Part shown: positions 1 to 7,938 of the stretch, piece after piece
How the letters are laid out: each line of letters opens with the position of its first letter
How positions within the stretch are numbered: the first letter of the stretch is position 1
NCBI GenBank assembly: GCA_964560495.1
Contig: CAZLMM010000015.1
Coordinates: 1-64,000 of the forward strand
Direction: 5' to 3'
DNA: 64,000 bases
Source of the DNA: UBA5069 sp964560495
GTDB lineage: Bacteria > Chloroflexota > Anaerolineae > Caldilineales > Caldilineaceae
Notes under the pieces: model-generated
Told to the model about the DNA's origin: nothing
The model's input: the letters and a program-made list of their open reading frames with translations, nothing else
Database searches by the model: none
Position numbers and translations under genes: made by a program

Positions 1-467
1 GGGTGGCCGATGCGGAACATCCACTGGTTGCCGCGCACCGAGCGCACGCTGCGCCGCACCTGGTTGGCGAGCGTCTGAAAGGCCAGGCGGCGGTAGGCTT
101 CGGCCAACGCGCTGGCGACGCCATCGCTGAGCGGCGCGGCCAGGAAGATGTCGATAGCTTCCTCGAAGCGGCGTTTGAGCAGGTTGTCATAGCCTTCGAA
201 GGGGATCAGTCCGCCAGTGGACAGCTCGGGGCGGGCCGGCAGGTGATAGCGGTGGATGGCGGAGAGAAAGAAGAGCGCCCGCACCCGCTCATAGAGGTTG
301 TCGCTCGTGCGGCGGAAGCGGTCGAGTTCGGCGCATTCGGCCAGTAGCCCGGCCAGCGATGCGCCGCGGCAGACAGCGTCCAACGAGCAATTGCGCACCT
401 CATGCTGCTGACTGATGATGACGTCGATGAGGTGGGACACGGCGACGCCCCTATCCTTGCGAGCCAT
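1..467 (-). CDS. Unrecognised protein, 3' end beyond the window
   Basis: An open frame starts at the ATG at 465-467 on the minus strand and runs off the left edge, so about 155 residues are visible. Its start lies inside the 3' end of the GalU-like gene (about 17 bases of overlap), which suggests translational coupling in one operon. The visible part is soluble, Leu/Arg-rich and probably helical, beginning MARKDRGVAVSHLIDVI, with no signal peptide or membrane segment. I recognise no catalytic motif. By position it may work with the nucleotide-sugar enzyme upstream, but that is inference only. The frame is supported by lack of stops, the overlap and normal amino-acid composition. Confidence 0.6.
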   Translation of the reverse strand, partial: MARKDRGVAVSHLIDVIISQQHEVRNCSLDAVCRGASLAGLLAECAELDRFRRTSDNLYERVRALFFLSAIHRYHLPARPELSTGGLIPFEGYDNLLKRRFEEAIDIFLAAPLSDGVASALAEAYRRLAFQTLANQVRRSVRSVRGNQWMFRIGH

Positions 468-1329
468 GGACGCCCAGCTCGCGCTGGACGAGCACTTCCA
501 GCAGTCGGCTCAGCACTTCTTCGCGCTCGCGGCCGCTTAGGGCCAGGGCCAGTTGCGCGGTGAGCAGACCGTACTTGACGCCTACATCGTAGCGCGCGCC
601 AGGGAGCTCCAGGGCCAGATATTTCTCGCGTCCGGCCAACTGCGCCAGGGCCGCGGACAACGTGACCCCGCCCGACTCGCGCCCGTTGCCTGTCGTTTGG
701 CTCACTTGCTCGTCCAGGATGTCCATGACCGCGGGCGTAAGGACGTGCATGCCAAAGAAGCAGAGATAGTGACCGGCGCGCAGACCAGGCACGATCAACC
801 GCTGTTCCGCTTCGCTGGGCGTAGGCTTTTCGGCCACCGCGTCGATCTCGTAGAGTCCCTGGCGACCGGGCAGACGCCGCCCGCCCACCACGCCGTAGTA
901 GGGCAGCAGGCTTTCGCGCGTGGGCTGCACCGCCGAGATGGTGCAGGCTTCGGCCTCGGCCACTGTCACCAGGAATTGGGCGCAACTCTGCTCGCCGCGG
1001 CTGACATAAAGATGGTCGCCCACCAGGTGGAGGAAGGGGTCGCGCCCGATGAACGAACGGGCGCAGTGCACCGCGTGGCCGTGTCCCAGCGGTTCGGGCT
1101 GCTGGACGAAGCGCAGCCAGCCGGCTTGCTGACCGGCTACGTCGCCGTAGGCGCGCTCATCGCCTGGCCGCACCACGATGCAGATTTCCTCGACGCCGGC
1201 GGCCAACACCTCGGCGATGAGGATGTTGAGCACGGCTTTTTCCACGCCGTCGCGGTCGATGAGGGTTTGCAGCGGCAGGGTGCGCTGCCTGCGTCCCGCC
1301 GCGGTGATGACGGCCTTTGTGATTTTCAT
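451..1329 (-). CDS. GalU-like UTP--glucose-1-phosphate uridylyltransferase
   Basis: A 292-residue nucleotidyltransferase of the family that forms UDP-glucose from UTP and glucose-1-phosphate. Family signs are the N-terminal beta strand and loop (VITAAG, residues 7-12), the GHGHAVHCAR segment that matches GalU GLGHAVLCA, a VGDHLY stretch at the usual metal/nucleotide position, EKP near residue 168, and RYDVGVKYG near residue 253, matching GalU RFDCGSKLG. The glycine-rich loop is unusual: GRRQRT replaces the typical GxGTR, so substrate or activity may differ. Length fits GalU. It overlaps the next minus-strand gene at 467. A related sugar-1-phosphate nucleotidyltransferase is the main alternative. 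Confidence 0.8.
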   Translation of the reverse strand: MKITKAVITAAGRRQRTLPLQTLIDRDGVEKAVLNILIAEVLAAGVEEICIVVRPGDERAYGDVAGQQAGWLRFVQQPEPLGHGHAVHCARSFIGRDPFLHLVGDHLYVSRGEQSCAQFLVTVAEAEACTISAVQPTRESLLPYYGVVGGRRLPGRQGLYEIDAVAEKPTPSEAEQRLIVPGLRAGHYLCFFGMHVLTPAVMDILDEQVSQTTGNGRESGGVTLSAALAQLAGREKYLALELPGARYDVGVKYGLLTAQLALALSGREREEVLSRLLEVLVQRELGVHGSQG

Positions 1330-1393
1330 AAGGATTGTTTGCTCGTAATGCTCAATGAGGATGATCCTCTGATATTTTCCCTTCGAGCAATAT

Positions 1394-1786
1394 CTATTGT
1401 GCGTCTGCCAAGATGCGTTTTATCTCCCTCAAGACACGATTGAGATTCGGTTGTTTTGACGCTTCAGGGATCTCATGCGCGCCACGATGTCTGTGGTGAG
1501 GAAAGGTTGCGAGTTGTGGATAATGGGGCGCGTTATCGTAGCGAAAGACGTGCTGCCCGTCGCGACCGATATATGTGTATGAGTAGCGCAGCACTTCTGG
1601 AAAGCCTGGTTCTGTGTCGATGACCTCATCGATGGTCAAGTATGATCCATCCCAGAAATAGATACGTGCTCGGAACAATCCTCGGAAGTCATCAAAGGCT
1701 TGCAAGGTCACCGGGTCCATCGAGACGATAGCTTGGTTACGTTCGAGGGCGCGTTTATGTCTATCGAGATATTCGTGGATATCCAT
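1394..1786 (-). CDS. TumE-type toxin (DUF6516 family)
   Basis: A 130-residue basic protein with the layout of TumE/DUF6516 toxins: a strand pair around IYFWDGSYLTIDEVID (residues about 42-57), then RYSYTYIGRDGQHVFRYDN and a His-rich HYPQLATFPHHRH segment (about 88-100), then a C-terminal helix. Members are thought to be toxins paired with a small upstream antitoxin. Its ATG overlaps the stop of the upstream gene (TGATG at 1784-1788), so the two are translationally coupled with the antitoxin first, as expected for a type II pair. Toxic activity is inferred from family and arrangement, not seen. Confidence 0.75.
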   Translation of the reverse strand: MDIHEYLDRHKRALERNQAIVSMDPVTLQAFDDFRGLFRARIYFWDGSYLTIDEVIDTEPGFPEVLRYSYTYIGRDGQHVFRYDNAPHYPQLATFPHHRHRGAHEIPEASKQPNLNRVLREIKRILADAQ

Positions 1787-2115
1787 CAGTCACCGGGGTT
1801 GACTGGTCGCGCGCGATCTTTGGTTCGTTGTAATATCTCGTACAAGCCAGCCCAAACGATGAAGTCTCGATTGTCGCCGATCTCTCCGTGTATGAATCGG
1901 GAATAGAAGTCCGGCGTTTTCCAGGAGTAACGCGCCTCGAAATCTTGAATCTGTTGCTGTAACCCGTGAACGCTTGCCTTCTCAATTGCGCTGGCGTCAA
2001 CCGGCGCGGGCACGATGTAGACAGAGACGCGCTCGCGCGGGAGCACCCCCTCCGGCTCGCGTTCAAGCCGAACCACTCCGTTGCCTTCGTAGATCGCTTC
2101 AATGACCTCTGGCAT
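1786..2115 (-). CDS. Antitoxin partner of the TumE-type toxin (DUF104/AF2212-like)
   Basis: A 109-residue protein. Residues 1-36 (EVIEAIYEGNGVVRLE and following) resemble the beta-rich N-terminal domain of AF2212/DUF104-like antitoxins. The middle (FEARYSWKTPDFYSRF, then DFIVWAGLYEIL) is the segment often seen in partners of TumE/DUF6516 toxins. The gene precedes and overlaps the toxin gene by one base, typical for antitoxin-toxin order. No helix-turn-helix is evident, so autoregulation cannot be claimed from the sequence. Confidence 0.7.
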   Translation of the reverse strand: MPEVIEAIYEGNGVVRLEREPEGVLPRERVSVYIVPAPVDASAIEKASVHGLQQQIQDFEARYSWKTPDFYSRFIHGEIGDNRDFIVWAGLYEILQRTKDRARPVNPGD

Positions 2116-2265
2116 TACATCCCCTTCATCCCATTCAGGGTTCCAGATTCAGGCAACATACCTTGTCTGTTGCTCACTTTTCTCTGTGGTCTCCGCGTCT
2201 TCGTGTGTGTCTCTCTTCAGAAGCGGGACAACGAAATGAGTGTATTTCAAAGCTAGCTCGCTGCA

Positions 2266-2332
2266 AGGGCATGAACGGCGACGAAGCCGCTTATCTCGGG
2301 CAGCGAACCTCCGCCGTCGCCGTTTATGCTCC
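2266..2332. repeat. Palindromic intergenic element, family A copy 1
   Basis: The left arm AGGGCATGAACGGCGACG (2266-2283) and the right arm CGTCGCCGTTTATGCT (2315-2330) form a long imperfect inverted repeat beyond the 3' end of icd. The core TGAACGGCG ... CGCCGTT recurs at 12565-12605 and 56624-56695, so it is a dispersed family. Nearby, 2160-2210 is low-complexity CT/TG-rich sequence with no evident gene. Confidence 0.6.
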
Positions 2333-2355
2333 AACGAACACACCCAAACGAAACA

Positions 2356-3597
<1,242 letters not shown>

Positions 3598-3691
3598 GAT
3601 TTCGCTCCTGATAATCTGAAGATTGCTCAATCCAAATCAATTAACCATCAACCATCAACCGTTGACCACTCACTTTTGCGGTTGATCGGAA

Positions 3692-4498
3692 TCAAGTCAA
3701 ATCCTTATCCAGTTGGCTTCGCCACGCCTCATCATCCAGGTCGTACACCTGCCCGCTGACGCTCCGGCTCCACGGCCCGATCAACCAGTAAATGGCGCGC
3801 GCTACTTCGCCCGGCGAGCGCAGCCTGCCCTCTTCGTACTTCTGCTGGAAGTAGCCGACGATGGGCGCAAAATGAGGCGCTTCCTCGGCATCGACGCTGC
3901 GGATGTCGGCCTGCATCTCCGTGTCCACATCGCCTGGTCGCAGCGCGTTGACCGTAACGCCGGTTCCTTGGGTTTCCACCGCCAGCACGCGCGTGAACAT
4001 CTCCAGCCCGGCTTTGGCTGCGCAATAGGCGCTGCCGCCGGGCACGGGCGCGCCAGCGGCATGACTGGTGACGTTGACGATGCGCCCATAGCCCCGATCG
4101 AGCATGACGGGCAGAACGCTGCGCGCCATGTAGAAGGGAGCGACCAGGTTGACGTGGATATTGTAAGCCCACTCATCCATGTCGGCGTCCAACACGGCGT
4201 CCAGCGGCCAGATGACGCCAGCGTTGTTGACGAGGATGTCGATCCGGTCAAATTGGGTCAGGCCGGCTTCGACCACTTCTTCCACCTGTTCTGGGTCGCT
4301 CACGTCGGCCTCCACGGCGATGGCGCGGCCGCCGGCCTGGCGCAGTCGCGCCGCGACGGATTCGACTTGATCCGCGCTCCTGGCTGTGAGGACAACTGCT
4401 GCGCCGGCCTGGGCCAACAGTTCCGCGGTTGCTGCGCCGATGCCTCGTCCTGCGCCTGAGATGATTGCTACCTGTCCCTGAAGTTTTTTCTTCGCCAT
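3692..4498 (-). CDS. Short-chain dehydrogenase/reductase (SDR)
   Basis: A 268-residue classical SDR. The cofactor loop GAGRGIG is at residues 15-21, NNAG near 89-92, the structural Asn in NIHVNLVAPF, and the catalytic Ser (VTSHAAG), Tyr and Lys (SAYCAAKAG). The 3-oxoacyl-ACP reductase (FabG) group is the closest in style, but the substrate cannot be read from sequence. An ATG at 4498 is preferred over an in-frame TTG at 4507; neither has a clear ribosome site, so the message could be leaderless. It is separated from icd by about 95 bases containing short direct repeats of ACCATCAACC. Confidence 0.88.
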   Translation of the reverse strand: MAKKKLQGQVAIISGAGRGIGAATAELLAQAGAAVVLTARSADQVESVAARLRQAGGRAIAVEADVSDPEQVEEVVEAGLTQFDRIDILVNNAGVIWPLDAVLDADMDEWAYNIHVNLVAPFYMARSVLPVMLDRGYGRIVNVTSHAAGAPVPGGSAYCAAKAGLEMFTRVLAVETQGTGVTVNALRPGDVDTEMQADIRSVDAEEAPHFAPIVGYFQQKYEEGRLRSPGEVARAIYWLIGPWSRSVSGQVYDLDDEAWRSQLDKDLT

Positions 4499-4597
4499 AA
4501 CGAACAAAGTGTACCAAAGAGCAGTGCAAGCGCCTAATCAATTGGCGACGATCAATGGTCAATTGGGTGCATCGCGAAGAGAAGCCATGAAACAGGA

Positions 4598-4625
4598 ACT
4601 CCTGCGCCGCCGACAGCGCAGGAGT
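4598..4625. terminator. Perfect 10-bp hairpin between DUF29 and SDR genes
   Basis: ACTCCTGCGC (4598-4607) and GCGCAGGAGT (4616-4625) pair perfectly around an 8-base loop. It lies just downstream of the DUF29 gene on the minus strand and is followed by a weakly T-containing tract. It is probably a terminator, but without a strong T run. Confidence 0.5.
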
Positions 4626-4667
4626 ACAGAAGATGTTCCAAAAGATATGTCGTCGAATGCAGCCCCG

Positions 4668-5144
4668 CTAATCTGGCATCCAGTCCATGTCGAGGGCCTG
4701 GGTCAACGTGAAGGAAGGGTCGGCGGGGAAGGCGCGCTGCGGCAGGCCGGTTTCGTCCTCGGTCATGCCGACTGCGACAGGATATGCGTCGAGAAAGGTA
4801 TCAGGCAGATTGCGGCGCAGGCTGGGGTTGTCTCGCAGCACGCGATCCAGCTCGCGTCGCTGGTTGCGAATGGATGCGCGCCAACTGCGTCCGCGCAGGC
4901 CTGGCTGAACTATCCACCTGAGCAGATGCATCAGCAGCTGCTCCATGCGGCTGCTGATTTCGCGGCGTTCGCTTCGCCCCATGCTTTCGATCTCCTCAAC
5001 CAGATTTTCCACATCCAGACATGGATAATTCCGCTCTTTCAGGAGCGCGGCTTGTTCCTGCGTCCAGGCATAGAAATCTCGCTCATAGAGTTTCACTGCT
5101 GCAACTCCTTGCACCTTCACGGCAATGTCAGTCACTTTTCCCAT
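4668..5144 (-). CDS. DUF29 family protein
   Basis: About 158 residues with the DUF29 pattern: LYERDFYAWTQEQAALLKER near residues 19-38, then the conserved DVENLVEEIESMGRSERREI, then a helical region with LLMHLLRW and SWRASIRNQRREL, ending DPSFTLTQALDMDW. DUF29 proteins are small helical proteins of unknown function, common and often multicopy in cyanobacteria and Chloroflexota. The start at 5144 (MGKVTD) is chosen as the first Met close to the conserved domain; a Met at 5171 would add nine residues. Confidence 0.85.
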   Translation of the reverse strand: MGKVTDIAVKVQGVAAVKLYERDFYAWTQEQAALLKERNYPCLDVENLVEEIESMGRSERREISSRMEQLLMHLLRWIVQPGLRGRSWRASIRNQRRELDRVLRDNPSLRRNLPDTFLDAYPVAVGMTEDETGLPQRAFPADPSFTLTQALDMDWMPD

Positions 5145-5188
5145 TGTATGCAAGCTGGCAAGTTTTTGCAACAGACGATGATTGATGT

Positions 5189-5686
5189 TCAGCCCTGATC
5201 CGGTTTCGCCAGGAGCGTCACGGCTGCCATGAGCGCCAGGCCGTTCAGACTCAGCGGCGCTAGCAGCGGCGGCGAACCCTCGTCGCCGCCTGGTTCGCCG
5301 ACACCTTCTTCGTCATCGTCTTCTTCCTGCTGATAGACTGAGTTCACGCGGTTGGCAATGTTGACGACCGTGTAGTCTGCAGTGGCTATATGCTGGGGTT
5401 GCCAGGCTTCTCCACCTTCCTCGAAGTGCTCGAATGCGCCGACCAACCCGCTTAGGGACAGGATCAGCAGCAACACAACCAGAACGAACCGCAGGCCGCT
5501 GCGCGCGAACAATCCAATCACGACCAGGGCCAGACCAAGCCCGCTGGCAATGACGGCGACGCTTTGGATCCCGCCAACGTGGTCGGTGATCAACAACTCC
5601 GCCAGGAGCGTAGCAAAACCGCCTGCCAATAACAGCAGCAAAATCGTGAACAAATGTTTGCGAACAGTGTTTTGTAGCGACGCCAT
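5189..5686 (-). CDS. Small integral membrane protein with acidic tail
   Basis: A 165-residue protein starting at an ATG preceded by AAGGAG at good spacing (5690-5697). Hydrophobic helices are visible at about residues 12-33 (LFTILLLLLAGGFATLLAELL), 41-58 and 64-84, with a fourth at the C-terminus (LSLNGLALMAAVTLLA). Between them is an extramembrane region with an EEDDDEEGVGEPGGDEG acidic stretch. I do not recognise the family. It precedes no obvious partner; the acidic Asp/Glu run echoes the acidic repeat protein encoded next to it. Confidence 0.75.
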   Translation of the reverse strand: MASLQNTVRKHLFTILLLLLAGGFATLLAELLITDHVGGIQSVAVIASGLGLALVVIGLFARSGLRFVLVVLLLILSLSGLVGAFEHFEEGGEAWQPQHIATADYTVVNIANRVNSVYQQEEDDDEEGVGEPGGDEGSPPLLAPLSLNGLALMAAVTLLAKPDQG

Positions 5687-5834
5687 TGTTTTTCTCCTTC
5701 GATTTTTGAGTATCCGTTTGTGATGAATTCCCAACAATCAACATGCTGAGGGCGGCTGCCACCCACGAGGGTGATAGCCGTCCTCAGCCTCAATGTCTTG
5801 TGCGTCCGCATGCGATTATTGTTGCGCAGGCGTG

Positions 5835-7538
5835 TTACCGTCGTGTAACGGGGAGATACACAACATTGTTCAGCGTAATGCCCTGGACACGGGTGGCGAT
5901 CTGCTGTCCGTTGGCGGCGGTGTAGCTGTTGACCCAGGCAGTCGCGCCAGGAGCCAGTTTTCCGGCGGCGTCATTGAGATCGGTCGCTGCGCCAACCACG
6001 TAATCTGCGCCGCCGATGCGCCACACGCTGTTGCTGGCATTCTGCGCTGCCGCGCTGGGGTTGTCGTCGCCCATGTCTTCGATGACGCCTACAGCGTTGC
6101 GGTCGCCGCCGCCTGGGGGAGTCTTGGTCTCTAGTTTGACGATCAGCCGGTCGTTATTGACGATGCTGTATTCCACCTCGACATAGGCGCCGATAGCCAG
6201 CAAGCCGTCGTCTTCTTCGAAGACAGAGGAGGTGTTGGCAGTGAAGTCAGCGCCTCCTATCCGCCATGGGCCAACAAACCCACTCGCCGGCTTTACCTGA
6301 ACATAACCCACCAACTTAAAATGTTCATCATCGTCTACTTCGCCGCGATCATCGGTCAGTTCGATCTCTTCGGCAATACGTAGACCGCTGGCATTGACGA
6401 AGTATTCCACTTTCACCCGTGCACTCACTGCAAATTGACCTTCGTCGTCGAATTCGGTCTGTTGCGTGGCCGTATAGATGACGCCGCTGACATTCCATTG
6501 ACCAATGAGATTCGCTGGGAAACTCACAATCTGCCCAAAGGCGTGACCGTCCGCGCCATCCCGGCTGCCGTTGCCGTCATCGTCGGAACCGTCGTCATCC
6601 ACCTGAAACACTGTTTCGATTTCACGTGCGCGCTTGACGCCGTTGTTTTCACTGAAGTGAACCTTCACCAGCGCGCCTACGGCAAAGATGCCATCCTCTT
6701 GTTCGAACTCGGTGTTATTGTCTGCTTCGATGACCATGCCGCCAATGCGCCACTGACCGATCAACTGCGCTGGAAATTGCTCTACGACGCCAAAGAACTC
6801 AGCCTCGTTCTGATCGTCATCGTCGTCATCGCCGCCATTGCATTTGTATGCCTGTTCAGTCTCGATCTCTTCGGCAATAGTGGGCGTCTCCACATCTACC
6901 TTCACTTTGACGCAAACGTCCACGGCAAAGCCGCCATGCTCTTGCTCGAACTCCGTGTCGCTGTCGGCCGTATAGGTCTTTCCACCAATCGTCCATTGAC
7001 CAAGCAGACCAGTCGCTGGCATGGCTTCAATTTTCCCCAATGCTTCGATGTCATCATCACTGACGCCAAGAGAGTCGTCGTCGCCGGAGTTGTCGTCGTC
7101 GCCGGAGTTGCCGTCGTCGCCGGAGTCGTCATCGTCGCCGGAGTCGTCATCGTCGCCGGAGTCGTCGTCGTCGCCGGAGTCGTCGTCGCCGGAATTGTCG
7201 TTGCCGGAGTTGTCGTCGTCGCCGGAGTCGTCGTCGTCGCCGGAGTCGTCGTCGTCGCCGGAGTCGTCGTCGTCGCCGGAGTTGCCGTCGTCGCCAGAGC
7301 CGTCGTCATCGCCGGAATTGCCGTCGTCGCCAGAGCCGTCGTCGTCGCCGGAGCCATCGTCGCCGGAGCCGTCGTCATCGTCGCCATCATCTTCGTACTG
7401 AGCAGTCGAAAGGCTGCGATCTGGCGGGGCTTCTGCGCGCGCCGGATGGACGCGCCAGGCGATGGCCAGGCCCGCCATCACGATGACGAGCAGGATGGTT
7501 GCAAGGCGTCTCCAGGCTGTGCTGTCTGTGGTGTTCAT
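5835..7538 (-). CDS. Secreted acidic-repeat protein with five DUF5666-like domains
   Basis: A 567-residue exported protein. Residues about 10-35 (RLATILLVIVMAGLAIAW) are a signal peptide ending near ARA. Residues about 50-155 are an Asp/Ser/Gly low-complexity tract of SGDDD and NSGDDD units. Five related domains follow, each with a variant of LIGQWxIGGxxYTADxxTEF and (F)AVGAxVKVxxS...IAEEIE, typical of DUF5666 beta domains. The C-terminus ends VVYLPVTRR, similar to the YLPLITNR end of the neighbouring subtilase. The start at 7538 has AAGGAG about 7 bases upstream. Asp-rich repeats often bind calcium or act as extended linkers; that role is inference. Confidence 0.85.
   Translation of the reverse strand: MNTTDSTAWRRLATILLVIVMAGLAIAWRVHPARAEAPPDRSLSTAQYEDDGDDDDGSGDDGSGDDDGSGDDGNSGDDDGSGDDGNSGDDDDSGDDDDSGDDDDSGDDDNSGNDNSGDDDSGDDDDSGDDDDSGDDDDSGDDGNSGDDDNSGDDDSLGVSDDDIEALGKIEAMPATGLLGQWTIGGKTYTADSDTEFEQEHGGFAVDVCVKVKVDVETPTIAEEIETEQAYKCNGGDDDDDDQNEAEFFGVVEQFPAQLIGQWRIGGMVIEADNNTEFEQEDGIFAVGALVKVHFSENNGVKRAREIETVFQVDDDGSDDDGNGSRDGADGHAFGQIVSFPANLIGQWNVSGVIYTATQQTEFDDEGQFAVSARVKVEYFVNASGLRIAEEIELTDDRGEVDDDEHFKLVGYVQVKPASGFVGPWRIGGADFTANTSSVFEEDDGLLAIGAYVEVEYSIVNNDRLIVKLETKTPPGGGDRNAVGVIEDMGDDNPSAAAQNASNSVWRIGGADYVVGAATDLNDAAGKLAPGATAWVNSYTAANGQQIATRVQGITLNNVVYLPVTRR
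7074..7390. repeat. In-frame Asp/Ser/Gly-coding microsatellite-like repeats
   Basis: About 315 bases of near-perfect 9-, 12- and 15-base units built from GTCGTCGTCGCCGGA (reads SGDDD on the minus strand), with NSGDDD and GSGDD variants. All units are multiples of three, so length changes keep the frame. It lies inside the DUF5666 protein gene and creates long false ORFs in other frames on both strands. Confidence 0.9.
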
Positions 7539-7768
7539 GGTTTTCTCCTTGTCTGATACAGAATCATTCATTTGCGTTGGCTGTCATCATCGGTGTGCGC
7601 CAACACTCATCAAGAGGCAACTGTTGATGGAAAAAATACATGAAATTGTTGTTTTTGCTGCTCGCCAGGTAAACAATGAATGCGTCACGAGCCATTCGTG
7701 ATTCATGATACGTGACGAGTGATTCGTGATGGTCGGCGATATGAGCTGCCAATCTATACTTTGCTCTG

Positions 7769-7813
7769 TTTGAGACCAGGAGTTTTCGCAGGCCAAAAAC
7801 TCCTGGTCTCAAA
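7769..7813. terminator. 18-bp perfect inverted repeat
   Basis: TTTGAGACCAGGAGTTTT (7769-7786) and its exact complement (7796-7813) surround a 9-base loop. The stem ends in A/T tracts on both sides, so it could act as a bidirectional terminator. It is the second hairpin after the subtilase gene. Confidence 0.6.
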
Positions 7814-7854
7814 GCAACCGCAGTATTAGAGATCGGTAGGTCGGCGCCAAATAG

Positions 7855-7891
7855 AACGCCCCAGAACTTCGACAAGAAGCTCTGGGGCGTT
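7855..7891 (-). terminator. 16-bp hairpin after the subtilase gene
   Basis: AACGCCCCAGAACTTC (7855-7870) pairs with GAAGCTCTGGGGCGTT (7876-7891) with one mismatch and a 5-base loop, 47 bases past the subtilase stop. On the minus strand it is followed by TCTATTT, a weak T tract. Confidence 0.65.
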
Positions 7892-7938
7892 TGCTGGATT
7901 CCTTTATGCAGCCCTACGCGCGGCTATTGGTGCAAATG

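Larger units (their letters stand above)
7539..7938. other. Intergenic region with two strong hairpins
   Basis: About 400 bases with no convincing gene. It holds two strong inverted repeats (7769-7813 and 7855-7891) downstream of the subtilase gene, and a stretch near 7680-7735 of variants of GTGACGAGTGATTCGTGA that partly recurs near 20610-20630. A 103-codon minus-strand frame here has no ribosome site and crosses both hairpins. Confidence 0.6.

Noticed and set aside
553..1443. 296-codon plus-strand ORF opposite galU
   Set aside because: It is a shadow of the minus-strand nucleotidyltransferase.
7074..7390. Regular short repeats resembling a CRISPR array
   Set aside because: The units are contiguous coding triplet repeats without unique spacers, and they lie in frame inside a gene.
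6435..7556. Long plus-strand and alternate-frame ORFs over the DUF5666 gene (Val/Ala- and Thr/Pro-repeat proteins)
   Set aside because: They are reading-frame shadows created by the SGDDD repeats; the minus-strand frame has a ribosome site, signal peptide and domains.
7564..7875. 103-codon minus-strand ORF in the gap before the subtilase terminators
   Set aside because: It crosses two strong hairpins, lacks a ribosome site and matches nothing I recognise.
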